Below, one piece after another: positions 7,774 to 13,511 of a stretch of DNA of 13,511 nucleotides. The stretch is from Lentisphaeria bacterium (lineage in GTDB: Bacteria; Verrucomicrobiota; Lentisphaeria; Oligosphaerales; Oligosphaeraceae). Under the pieces are notes generated by a model that had not been told where the DNA came from, did no database searches, and saw only the letters and a list, made by a program, of their open reading frames with translations. A program made the position numbers and the translations under genes. The DNA lies in contig JAQVUB010000023.1 of the NCBI GenBank assembly GCA_028699735.1, positions 1 through 13,511 on the forward strand. Direction: 5' to 3'. Numbering within the stretch: position 1 is the stretch's first letter; each line of letters begins with the position of its first letter.

Positions 7774-7874
7774 AATTTTTCTGTTAGCAGATTTACTGAC
7801 GTATTACAAAAAGATTTTTTCATGACCGGGCGGAAGCCGGGTATTGTATTCAATCAGCAAAAGGAGCAAGCGGT

Positions 7875-8534
7875 ATGAACAGGCAGGTTTTTTTCAGATT
7901 TTTTCTGGTTTTGGCTTTGGTGGGGTTAGTATCTGGAGTGTGTGCGGAAGGCGCTGGCTTGAAGAAAAAAGAGAAGAAAGAGGGAAAGGACAAGGAGAAA
8001 GCCGAGCTTGTGAACAAGGAGGAGGGCAAGGCGCTAGGTCCGGCTCTGGGCAACAAGGATGAGCGTGAGGACGATCTTTTCAAGGGTTTGCCAATACCGG
8101 AGAAGCGTCCGAAAATTGATGAAGTCCGCATGGACACTGCGAAGAAGCGGTATGCTGGGCTGGTGGAATTGTATGATGATCTTGGTGGCTTGATGCGTGA
8201 GCGTCATTTTCTGTTGCAGGAGACGGATGAAAAGCAGGCCCGCAAGCAGAAACGAGAGCTTGAAAAACTGGATAAGGAGATTTTCAAGCTGAAGAAAGAA
8301 CTGGTCAAGGAGGCGAAGAAGCTGCGTCGTCCGCTGGATCGGAAGCTGGAAGGTTATCTGAAAGAGAAGGAAGCGCACGATAAAAAAGTGGAAAGTGCGG
8401 AAAAGGGGGGCAGTGATAAGCGAGTACAGAAGCTGGCTCAGGAATTTGCCAGAAAAGGGACGCGTATCGAGGATACCCAGACGCAAATCGACAGCATCAA
8501 TTATTTCCTGTTCTGGGATGAATTCGTGAAATAA
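7875..8534 (+). CDS. Secreted Lys/Glu-rich coiled-coil protein, function unknown
   Basis: The 219-residue product begins with a clear signal peptide: MNRQ, then a hydrophobic core FFRFFLVLALVGLVSGV, with likely cleavage after VCA near residue 24. A low-complexity Lys/Glu stretch follows (residues ~29-52), then a spacer. Residues ~85-205 form a long heptad-like, highly charged helix (RKQKRELEKLDKEIFKLKKE and onward) predicted to be a coiled coil. There is no cysteine pair, membrane anchor or catalytic motif. AAGGAG at 7861-7866, eight bases before ATG, fixes the start. I do not recognise the family; a periplasmic structural or chaperone-like role would be guesswork. It is convergent with the thioesterase gene, and a half copy of the inverted-repeat element lies just after its stop. 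Confidence 0.85.
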   Translation: MNRQVFFRFFLVLALVGLVSGVCAEGAGLKKKEKKEGKDKEKAELVNKEEGKALGPALGNKDEREDDLFKGLPIPEKRPKIDEVRMDTAKKRYAGLVELYDDLGGLMRERHFLLQETDEKQARKQKRELEKLDKEIFKLKKELVKEAKKLRRPLDRKLEGYLKEKEAHDKKVESAEKGGSDKRVQKLAQEFARKGTRIEDTQTQIDSINYFLFWDEFVK

Positions 8535-8540
8535 TGGGAG

Positions 8541-8580
8541 TTTTTAAACAACGAAAAAACACGAAAAGGCACGAAAAATT
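8541..8580. repeat. Inverted-repeat element, copy B (single arm)
   Basis: TTTTTAAACAACG, CACGAAAAGG and CACGAAAAATT match the left arm of the element family, and the opposing arm is missing. It begins six bases after the coiled-coil gene's stop codon. It is followed by an unrelated hairpin (GCCTGCATGC/GCATTCAGGC) in the gap before the convergent gene. Confidence 0.75.
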
Positions 8581-8664
8581 ATTAGAGGTTGTTGCTTTGA
8601 CGGATGAGCCTGCATGCGGGATTACGGTTTGCATTCAGGCATGCGATAGCTGGTACCTACTGTT

Positions 8665-9381
8665 TTACTGTAGGAATGTTCCTTCGGCGAGGAAGGCGGG
8701 CTGATGGTTCAGATTTCCGCAGATCAGGAAATTGGATTCGGAGCAGGTGCCGCCGATATCGAGGGGGGCATCCGGAGGGACGCTGAGCTGATAATTGAGT
8801 TGCAGTTCGGCGGGATATTTTCCTGGCCCCAGGAAATTCTGCACGAAAGCGGCATATTCGGCATTATTGAGGTGTTGATTGATATCGAGCATGGATTCCT
8901 GTATCCGGTAGAGTGAACAGGATTCCATGGTTTTGGGCGGGTGGATTTTATCAAGCGTCGGGAAAGCAATATCGCGGTCGGCGTTATCGGGCATGATTCC
9001 GGCCAGTTCACGCGGTGCATTGAGTATTTTCAGGTTATCGAGTTCCAGCAGGAGCCAGCAGCTGGTAGCGGCACCGAAGAGCTGGTCATGCTGATCATAG
9101 AAGCGGAATTCGCGTCGTGCGAAGAGTCGGTCGAAGCCCATTGGGTATGTCAGGATGCGGAATGGTTCGCAGATGCGGGGATATTTGCTGATGCGCATGC
9201 GGATGCGTGAGAGCATCCAGGCGCGGCCCTGTTTTTGCAGGCTGGTCATGCCGACGCCAAGACGTTCTGCGTGATTGCCGGCGATATCCTGGGCATAATC
9301 AAACAGGGCACGTAATTTCAGAAAACCGGAGCGGTCTCCTTCGCTGTAACGGACAGTATGTGATTCCTCGTAAGTTTTCAT
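8665..9381 (-). CDS. Acyl-ACP thioesterase (FatA/FatB-like, PF01643 type)
   Basis: This 238-residue double-hotdog enzyme probably hydrolyses acyl-ACP to free fatty acid in the cytoplasm. The N-terminal hotdog shows the family start (VRYSEGDRSGFLKLRALFDY), HAERLGVG, the GRAWMLSR strand and the RREFRFYD segment. The second hotdog carries DINQHLNNAEY (residues ~166-176), in which Asp166, Asn168 and His170 match the Asp-x-Asn-x-His catalytic set known from plant FatB. The length is normal for bacterial members. The ATG at 9381 is preceded by no clear Shine-Dalgarno sequence, but the protein aligns with the family from its first residues. It lies 96 bases downstream of the anti-sigma gene on the same strand, separated by a hairpin-forming repeat. 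Confidence 0.88.
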   Translation of the reverse strand: MKTYEESHTVRYSEGDRSGFLKLRALFDYAQDIAGNHAERLGVGMTSLQKQGRAWMLSRIRMRISKYPRICEPFRILTYPMGFDRLFARREFRFYDQHDQLFGAATSCWLLLELDNLKILNAPRELAGIMPDNADRDIAFPTLDKIHPPKTMESCSLYRIQESMLDINQHLNNAEYAAFVQNFLGPGKYPAELQLNYQLSVPPDAPLDIGGTCSESNFLICGNLNHQPAFLAEGTFLQ

Positions 9382-9393
9382 GGCAGGGGGAAG

Positions 9394-9474
9394 TTTTTAA
9401 CAACAAAAGACACGAATGGGCACGAAAAATAACCCTGACATTCGTGTCCTTTCGTGTCTTTCGTTGTTAAAAAA
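9394..9474. repeat. Inverted-repeat element, copy C (arms only)
   Basis: Arms TTTTTAACAACAAAAGACACGAA... and ...TTCGTGTCTTTCGTTGTTAAAAAA pair over about 30 bp with few mismatches, around a short centre (about 14 bases). The inner ATTTCATGG stem and the conserved core are absent, so it is a shortened version. It fills almost the whole gap between the anti-sigma and thioesterase genes. Transcribed from either side it would form a strong hairpin ending in T-rich sequence, so it may act as an attenuator or terminator. Confidence 0.88.
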
Positions 9475-9476
9475 GC

Positions 9477-10091
9477 TCAGAGTTCTCCGTTCAATTCGCG
9501 GTCGAGCAGGTTGCTCAGGGCATCGATCTGTCCGGCAACTGAACTGCGCAGCTTCTGCAGATCCTTTTCGATTTCACTGCCAGGGAGGGTATTGAACAGC
9601 TCCGACAGATCGGCATTACTGAGTGTCGAAATGGGCAGTGGTGCGGGGGAGGCGAGGAAATGTCCCTGATCGGCTCCTGCGGTGAAAGTGTCGGCAAATA
9701 TCTGACTTTGCACAGAAGCAGACAAAGGTGCCGGCATACCGGAAATGCGGGATTTCACCACCGGGCCAAAAGGTGCGGCCACTTTAAAGATCAGAACCAG
9801 CATTGCAGCGATGGAGGCGGTTTTCCAGGTAAAGTTCCAGCAGATCATTCCCCAATGCGGTTTTGTTTTTGGCTGATAGAGTTGTCGCACCGTTTCTACG
9901 AGTCGAGTATAATCCTTGTGGGAGATATGCTGGCGTTTTTCGCCGGCCTGCTGGCAGAGTGATTCCAGCGCATGGATTTCACTTCTGCAGGCATTGCAAT
10001 TTTTACTGTGCAGACGCCAGTGTGCAGCGGCAGGACTGTCCATACCGTCGATCATGGCCTGTTCACGATAAGAATCACAATTGCGACTCAT
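9477..10091 (-). CDS. Zinc-binding anti-sigma factor (ZAS type), membrane-anchored
   Basis: I place the start at the ATG at 10091 (MSRNCDSYRE), giving 204 residues. GGAG lies five bases upstream, and the longer frame would only read an alternate frame of the sigma gene. Residues 24-35 hold the ZAS motif, with His28, Cys32 and Cys35 in HSKNCNAC (His-x3-Cys-x2-Cys). A hydrophobic segment at about 90-110 (TASIAAMLVLIFKVAAPFG) is a likely single membrane pass. The C-terminal ~95 residues would then be outside the membrane and include helical repeats of Leu/Asp. The gene overlaps the sigma gene by 17 bases, which supports translational coupling and a one-to-one partnership. Role: holds the sigma factor inactive until a signal arrives. 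The signal is unknown. Confidence 0.82.
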   Translation of the reverse strand: MSRNCDSYREQAMIDGMDSPAAAHWRLHSKNCNACRSEIHALESLCQQAGEKRQHISHKDYTRLVETVRQLYQPKTKPHWGMICWNFTWKTASIAAMLVLIFKVAAPFGPVVKSRISGMPAPLSASVQSQIFADTFTAGADQGHFLASPAPLPISTLSNADLSELFNTLPGSEIEKDLQKLRSSVAGQIDALSNLLDRELNGEL

Positions 10092-10692
10092 AATTTCTCC
10101 ACTGTTCCCGTAATAGTTCCACGGATCGGTGCATTCTCCAGAGTGCGGTACCCTGGGGGATATCGAGGATTTCTGCAATTTCCTTGAAGGGGACATCTCC
10201 ATCGATGCGCAGTTCGACGACATCTCGGAGTTCCTGGGGCAGTTCATTGACCAGTTTGCGGATCAGGCTGGCGTCGTTGCGTTCGCTCAGGGTTTGCAGG
10301 GGGTTGCGTTCTTCGCGCGCTTCCGGAAAATCCTTTTCATCGCCGGTGACTTCGAATTTGCGCCGGCGTCGTTTGTCGATCGCCAGATTTCTGGTGACTT
10401 TAAACAGCCATGGGCCGAGGTTGTCGTAGACGAGGCTGGATGGCGGTTTGGCGATCAGCTTCAGGAAGACCTCCTGGCAGATGTCTTTGGCCAGATCGAG
10501 CGAGTTGATGTATCTGGCGGCATAGGCCACCAGGCGGGTTTCGTAGCGTCGGAAGATGGTTTCGAATGCGAGAGTGTCTCCATTGCACATCCACTTCATC
10601 AGAAGACGGTCAGAAGCCGAGTCATAGCTGGCGTTTTCAGCGGTTTCCGGCAAAGCGAGTTCCTGGAGCTCGATGATTTCTTTTGCTGGCAC
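10075..10692 (-). CDS. ECF RNA polymerase sigma factor (sigma-70 family)
   Basis: The 205-residue protein has a sigma region 2 at ~31-83 (AFETIFRRYETRLVAYAARY, then DLAKDICQEVFLKL) and a region 4 at ~143-199 (LPQELRDVVELR, PFKEIAEILDIPQGTALWRMHRS), with no region 1 or 3, as in ECF sigmas. The recognition helix reads GTALWRMHR where GTVKSRLHR is typical, so promoter choice may differ. The start codon is GTG at 10692, with GGAGG at 10699-10703, six bases away. It drives a regulon that probably includes its own operon, judging by the overlapping anti-sigma gene. Its upstream region holds a TATACT hexamer (10729-10734) but no convincing -35. Confidence 0.93.
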   Translation of the reverse strand: MPAKEIIELQELALPETAENASYDSASDRLLMKWMCNGDTLAFETIFRRYETRLVAYAARYINSLDLAKDICQEVFLKLIAKPPSSLVYDNLGPWLFKVTRNLAIDKRRRRKFEVTGDEKDFPEAREERNPLQTLSERNDASLIRKLVNELPQELRDVVELRIDGDVPFKEIAEILDIPQGTALWRMHRSVELLREQWRNYESQL

Positions 10693-10830
10693 CTTAACCT
10701 CCGGGTGTTTGCTCAGCTCCGACGTTAAGTATAACGCCCGGCAGGCTGAATTATTTGTTGATTTTGGGCAATGGAAATGTCCCTGACGCTGCTATTTGTA
10801 ACAGGTCATTAAACTTGGGTAACGGGGGAA

Positions 10831-10930
10831 TTCTTTTTGAACAACGAAAAGCACGAAAGGACACGAAAAAATTTCATGGAAAAAACACACATGCAAGTAA
10901 TCAACGCTAATGCCATGAATTTTTTTGTAC
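10831..10930. repeat. Inverted-repeat element, copy D (right arm shortened)
   Basis: The left arm (TTTTTGAACAACG, GCACGAAAGGACACGAAAAAATTTCATGG) is complete and the inner right arm (CCATGAATTTTTTT) is present, but the outer right arm is replaced by unrelated sequence. The core at 10878-10914 is 37 bases long, as in copy A, and shares CATGC and ATCAACGC with it in the same orientation. It lies upstream of the sigma gene. Confidence 0.8.
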
Positions 10931-10969
10931 TACTATGACCCAACTTCTTGTTTTTCGAAGAAGGTTTTT

Positions 10970-11074
10970 GGACGATTGACGATAGACGATGGACGATTGA
11001 CGAGGGACCTGATGGACCCTATGGACCTGATGGACCTTATGGACGTGGACGATGGACGATTGACTTTGATGGAC
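10970..11074. repeat. Degenerate short tandem repeat built on GGAC(N)GAT / GGACCTGAT units
   Basis: GGACGATTGAC occurs at 10970, 10991 and 11054, with related 9-11 base units (GGACCTGAT, GGACCTTAT, GATGGAC) between them. The pattern is irregular in length and non-coding, typical of an intergenic minisatellite formed by slippage. It lies between copy D of the inverted repeat and the 3' end of the aminotransferase gene. The 120 bases to its right (11075-11194) hold a GTGGAC/GTCCAC hairpin and nothing else I recognise. Confidence 0.8.
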
Positions 11075-11194
11075 AGGCTGACGGCTGACAGCTGATAACT
11101 ATGGGCTGTGGACGCCAGTCCACCCCAAGTCAGTTTGTGTTTTTTGTGGTAAAAAAATCCACTGACACCCAGCTTAACTGATGTTTACGAAATT

Positions 11195-12247
11195 TCAGTC
11201 GATGGGGGTCAGCCAAGCGAAGACATCTTTTTCGTCGCCCCACTGAATGGCGGTGTAGTGATTGTACAGATTTTGCAGGACCGGTCCGCATCCTTCGCGC
11301 GGGCCGACCTTGATGACCTTGCTGCCGCGGACGATTTCATTGACGGGGGTGATGACGACGGCAGTACCGCAGGCGGCGATTTCGGCGAAAGTTTCCAGTT
11401 CTTCGAAGGCGATACGGCGTCTTTCCACTGGCATGCCGAGGTGTTCGGCCAGTTTGCAGAGGCCGTCATTGGTGACGCTGGGCAGGATGGACGGGGATTT
11501 ACTGGTGACGTATTTGCCGTCTTTGGTGATGGCGAGGAAGTTGGAGGTACCGAATTCCTCGACATATTTATGTTCGACGGGATCGAGATAGAGGTCCATC
11601 GGGAAGCCCGCTTCGTGTGCGAGGTGGTGCGGCAGCAGACTGGCTGCGTAATTGCCGCCCAGTTTAACATGGCCGGTGCCGAACGGTGCGGCGCGGTCAT
11701 GGTCATCAAAGACGATGGCGCGCATCGGGGTGAGGCCGCCTTTGTAGTAAGCGCCGACGGGGGTCACCAGGATGATGAAGGTGTATTCTTTGGCCGGGTT
11801 GACGCCAATTTGCGGGCCGGAGCCAAACAGCAGCGGGCGGATGTACAGGGTTGCTCCTGTGCCATAGGGAGGAACAAATTCCATATTGGCCTTCACCACG
11901 CGTTTGACCGCATCCATGAACAAATCTTCAGGAATTTCGGCCATCATGATCTGCCGGGCGGAGCTGTTGATGCGGGCGGCATTCATTTCAGCGCGGAAAA
12001 CGCGGACATTGCCAGCCTTGTCGCGAAAGGCTTTCATGCCCTCGAAGGCAGCTTGTCCATAATGCAGAGCCGTAGCTGCGATATGCAGGTTGATATAGGG
12101 GGATTTTACCAGTTCGCCACGATCCCATTGGCCATTTTTCCAGGTATATCGGATATGGCAGTTTGTGTCCTGATAGGCAAAACTGAGTTTTGACCAGTCC
12201 ATCGTCATGAGTAACACCAGCACTTTCTTAGGGTTTTCAGATAACAT
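11195..12247 (-). CDS. ilvE: Branched-chain amino acid aminotransferase, type II (class IV PLP enzyme)
   Basis: The enzyme interconverts Leu/Ile/Val with their 2-oxo acids using pyridoxal phosphate and 2-oxoglutarate/glutamate in the cytoplasm. Visible family marks by residue of the 350-codon frame: ALHYGQAAFEGMKAFR (61-75), YIRPLLFGSG (135-144), the PLP lysine Lys195 in GHVKLGGNYAASL, VEEFGTSNFLAI (229-240) and the C-terminal ITPVNEIVRG. The length is normal for type II enzymes. The frame opens at 12247, but homologues usually begin near MDWSKLSF, so the ATG at 12208 or 12202 may be the true start. Neither has a clear Shine-Dalgarno sequence. A good promoter lies immediately upstream (12268-12296). 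It is divergent from the oxidoreductase gene. Confidence 0.93.
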   Translation of the reverse strand: MLSENPKKVLVLLMTMDWSKLSFAYQDTNCHIRYTWKNGQWDRGELVKSPYINLHIAATALHYGQAAFEGMKAFRDKAGNVRVFRAEMNAARINSSARQIMMAEIPEDLFMDAVKRVVKANMEFVPPYGTGATLYIRPLLFGSGPQIGVNPAKEYTFIILVTPVGAYYKGGLTPMRAIVFDDHDRAAPFGTGHVKLGGNYAASLLPHHLAHEAGFPMDLYLDPVEHKYVEEFGTSNFLAITKDGKYVTSKSPSILPSVTNDGLCKLAEHLGMPVERRRIAFEELETFAEIAACGTAVVITPVNEIVRGSKVIKVGPREGCGPVLQNLYNHYTAIQWGDEKDVFAWLTPID

Positions 12248-12267
12248 CCGGCAAAGATAATTCTTGT

Positions 12268-12296
12268 AATATACCGTATTGTTCGCATGAAATCAA
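12268..12296 (-). promoter_or_regulatory. Sigma70-type promoter of the aminotransferase gene
   Basis: On the minus strand a -35 TTGATT (12291-12296), a 17-base spacer and a -10 TATATT (12268-12273) predict a start near 12261. That leaves about 14 bases before the ATG at 12247 or about 53 before the ATG at 12208, which mildly favours the downstream start. Confidence 0.65.
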
Positions 12297-12409
12297 TTTT
12301 TGTTTAGCTCTTTTGCAAAAAAACAAATTCGGATTACACTATGAAATCAGCAATTTTCAGGTGCTGTTTTTTTGTGCATTATTCCGTTATAGAATCAGGA
12401 GGTATTTTG

Positions 12410-13396
12410 ATGGCGAAGAACGTGGTCAAGGTGGGCTTTATCGGGTGTGGGGGGATTGCGGCGTATCATTTCAGTCATTTTGCGGATCAGAAGATCCCTG
12501 AGGCACAGATTACGGCGGTTTGCGATCTGGTCGACGAACGTGCTGCGGCTGCTGCAGAGCGTTTTTCGGCGCGAGCCTATAAGGATTACAAGGAGATGCT
12601 TTCCAAGGAGAAGCTGGATGCGGTATATGTCTGTGTGGAGCCCTGTGCTCACAATGGGATGGAGCTGCTGGCCATTGACAAGGGCTGTCATCTTTTTGTT
12701 GAGAAACCCGTTAGTCTGGATTTGAAATATGCGCGGAAGGTGGAAGCGGCCTTGAAATCGAAGAAGCGGATCAATGCGGCTGGCTTCCAGGATCGCTATC
12801 TGGATTTTGTGCCGATGATGAAGAATTGGGTTGCGACTCAGAAGGTCGGTTTTTTCAATGCGTGGTGGGTAGGGGGTATGCCTTCGGTCTGGTGGTGGCG
12901 TCGTCGTGACACCTCGGGTGGTCAGGCGGTTGAGCAGACCATCCATATTTTTGACATGTGCCGGCATCTGTTTGGTGAAGTGGTCGAAGTACAGGCCTTC
13001 GGGCGGCGTGGCGTGATTGATGATGTCGAGAATTATGATACGGAGGATGCGTCGGCAGTCAATCTGAAATTTGCCAATGGGATCATTGGAACGGTTTACA
13101 GCGGCTGTTTTGTGCGCGGGCCGGGCAGCAAATGCGGTATCGAGGCTTTTACGCTGGACGGGCATCTGGATTATGTGGAAAGAACCAGCGTTGCGATTAC
13201 TGAAAAGAACCGCACGGTTTCCGCCAAAACCGGGAATGATTACGGCCAGGAAGAAGATGTGGCCTTTATTGATGCGATTCTGGAAAATGATCAGTCCCTG
13301 ATTTTGTCACCGTACAGTGAAGCAGTAAAAAATCTGGAAGTCGTTCTGGCTGCCAATGAATCGCTGGATAACGGCGGTAAAGTCGTCAAAATCTAA
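12410..13396 (+). CDS. Gfo/Idh/MocA-family NAD(P)-dependent oxidoreductase
   Basis: I chose the ATG at 12410 (328 residues) because a perfect AGGAGG at 12397-12402 lies seven bases before it and the protein then begins MAKNVVKVGFIGCGGIA, the Rossmann fold with its G-x-G-x-x-A-type loop at residues 10-17. The frame is open back to 12341, but the extra 23 residues look unrelated. The catalytic-site motif EKPVSLD is at 98-104 (Lys99). The substrate domain has GGQAVEQTIHIFDMCRHLFG with His179 and Asp182, the usual catalytic D/H helix region. Members oxidise or reduce sugars, inositols and similar polyols; the substrate cannot be read from the sequence. A Trp-rich stretch (WWVGGMPSVWWWRRR, ~152-166) probably lines the substrate pocket. 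Copy E of the inverted repeat follows the stop codon. Confidence 0.9.
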   Translation: MAKNVVKVGFIGCGGIAAYHFSHFADQKIPEAQITAVCDLVDERAAAAAERFSARAYKDYKEMLSKEKLDAVYVCVEPCAHNGMELLAIDKGCHLFVEKPVSLDLKYARKVEAALKSKKRINAAGFQDRYLDFVPMMKNWVATQKVGFFNAWWVGGMPSVWWWRRRDTSGGQAVEQTIHIFDMCRHLFGEVVEVQAFGRRGVIDDVENYDTEDASAVNLKFANGIIGTVYSGCFVRGPGSKCGIEAFTLDGHLDYVERTSVAITEKNRTVSAKTGNDYGQEEDVAFIDAILENDQSLILSPYSEAVKNLEVVLAANESLDNGGKVVKI

Positions 13397-13400
13397 AAGC

Positions 13401-13511
13401 TTTTTTAACAACGAAAAGCACAAAAAAACCCGAAAAAAATTTCATGGGAGTAACGTTGACTGGTAACATGCGTCGTTCATCCCATGAATTTTTTTTCGGG
13501 TTATTTGTGTT
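13401..13511. repeat. Inverted-repeat element, copy E (core inverted; runs off window)
   Basis: Arms TTTTTTAACAACGAAAAGCAC..CCCGAAAAAAATTTCATGGG and CCCATGAATTTTTTTTCGGG pair almost perfectly, and the outer right arm continues past the window edge. The core at 13447-13483, read as its reverse complement, gives ACGACGCATGTTACCAGTCAACG, matching copy A at 21 of 23 positions. The core therefore lies in the opposite orientation to copies A and D. It starts five bases after the oxidoreductase stop codon and could terminate that transcript. Confidence 0.87.

Noticed and set aside
10092..10247. Longer start for the anti-sigma gene
   Set aside because: The extra 52 residues only read an alternate frame of the sigma gene, and a better ribosome site precedes the ATG at 10091.
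12341..12409. Upstream ATG for the oxidoreductase
   Set aside because: A perfect AGGAGG sits before the ATG at 12410, and the family's N-terminus begins there.

Overview
The window looks like a chromosomal segment from a member of the Lentisphaerota/Verrucomicrobiota-type (PVC) bacteria. This assignment is an inference. It rests on a giant secreted protein that joins Listeria-Bacteroides (InlB B) repeats to a formylglycine-generating-enzyme-like (FGE-sulfatase) domain, on the general gene content, and on dispersed intergenic inverted repeats. No rRNA or universal marker gene is present to settle it.

Layout. (1) 1-4629, minus strand: one uninterrupted frame of 1543 codons, still open at the left edge. 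It encodes a secreted surface protein with a signal peptide, an N-terminal beta-rich part, an Ig-like domain, three divergent and one classic InlB-type repeat, nine near-identical 63-residue InlB repeats (189-bp DNA period), a linker domain and the start of an FGE-sulfatase domain. (2) 4630-5208: a gene-poor stretch with dyad symmetries and a strong plus-strand terminator. (3) 5209-7059, plus strand: two phage-type recombination genes. The first is a complete PD-(D/E)XK exonuclease. The second is an AAA ATPase whose P-loop is interrupted right after its lysine by an intein with a LAGLIDADG endonuclease. The intein's C-terminal splicing blocks and the whole C-extein are missing, so the second gene is a truncated relic. 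(4) 7425-7501, minus strand: tRNA-Ala(GGC) with its own promoter and terminator. The phage relic lies on its 3' side, where integrative elements usually insert.

(5) 7875-13396: ordinary chromosomal genes. They are a secreted Lys/Glu-rich coiled-coil protein (+), an acyl-ACP thioesterase (-), an ECF sigma factor overlapping its zinc-binding anti-sigma partner (-), a type II branched-chain aminotransferase (-) and a Gfo/Idh/MocA oxidoreductase (+) divergent from it. The sigma and anti-sigma genes form a regulatory pair, with the thioesterase downstream on the same strand.

The most distinctive signal is a family of intergenic inverted-repeat elements, with five recognisable copies between 7645 and the right edge and none seen to the left. 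Each has A/T-rich arms built from an AACAACGAAA...CACGAAA...CACGAAAAA motif. Three copies add an inner ATTTCATGG/CCATGAAAT stem around a conserved, asymmetric core of about 36-37 nt, which lies inverted in one copy. They resemble a MITE- or REP-like family that may also serve as a hairpin or terminator after genes.
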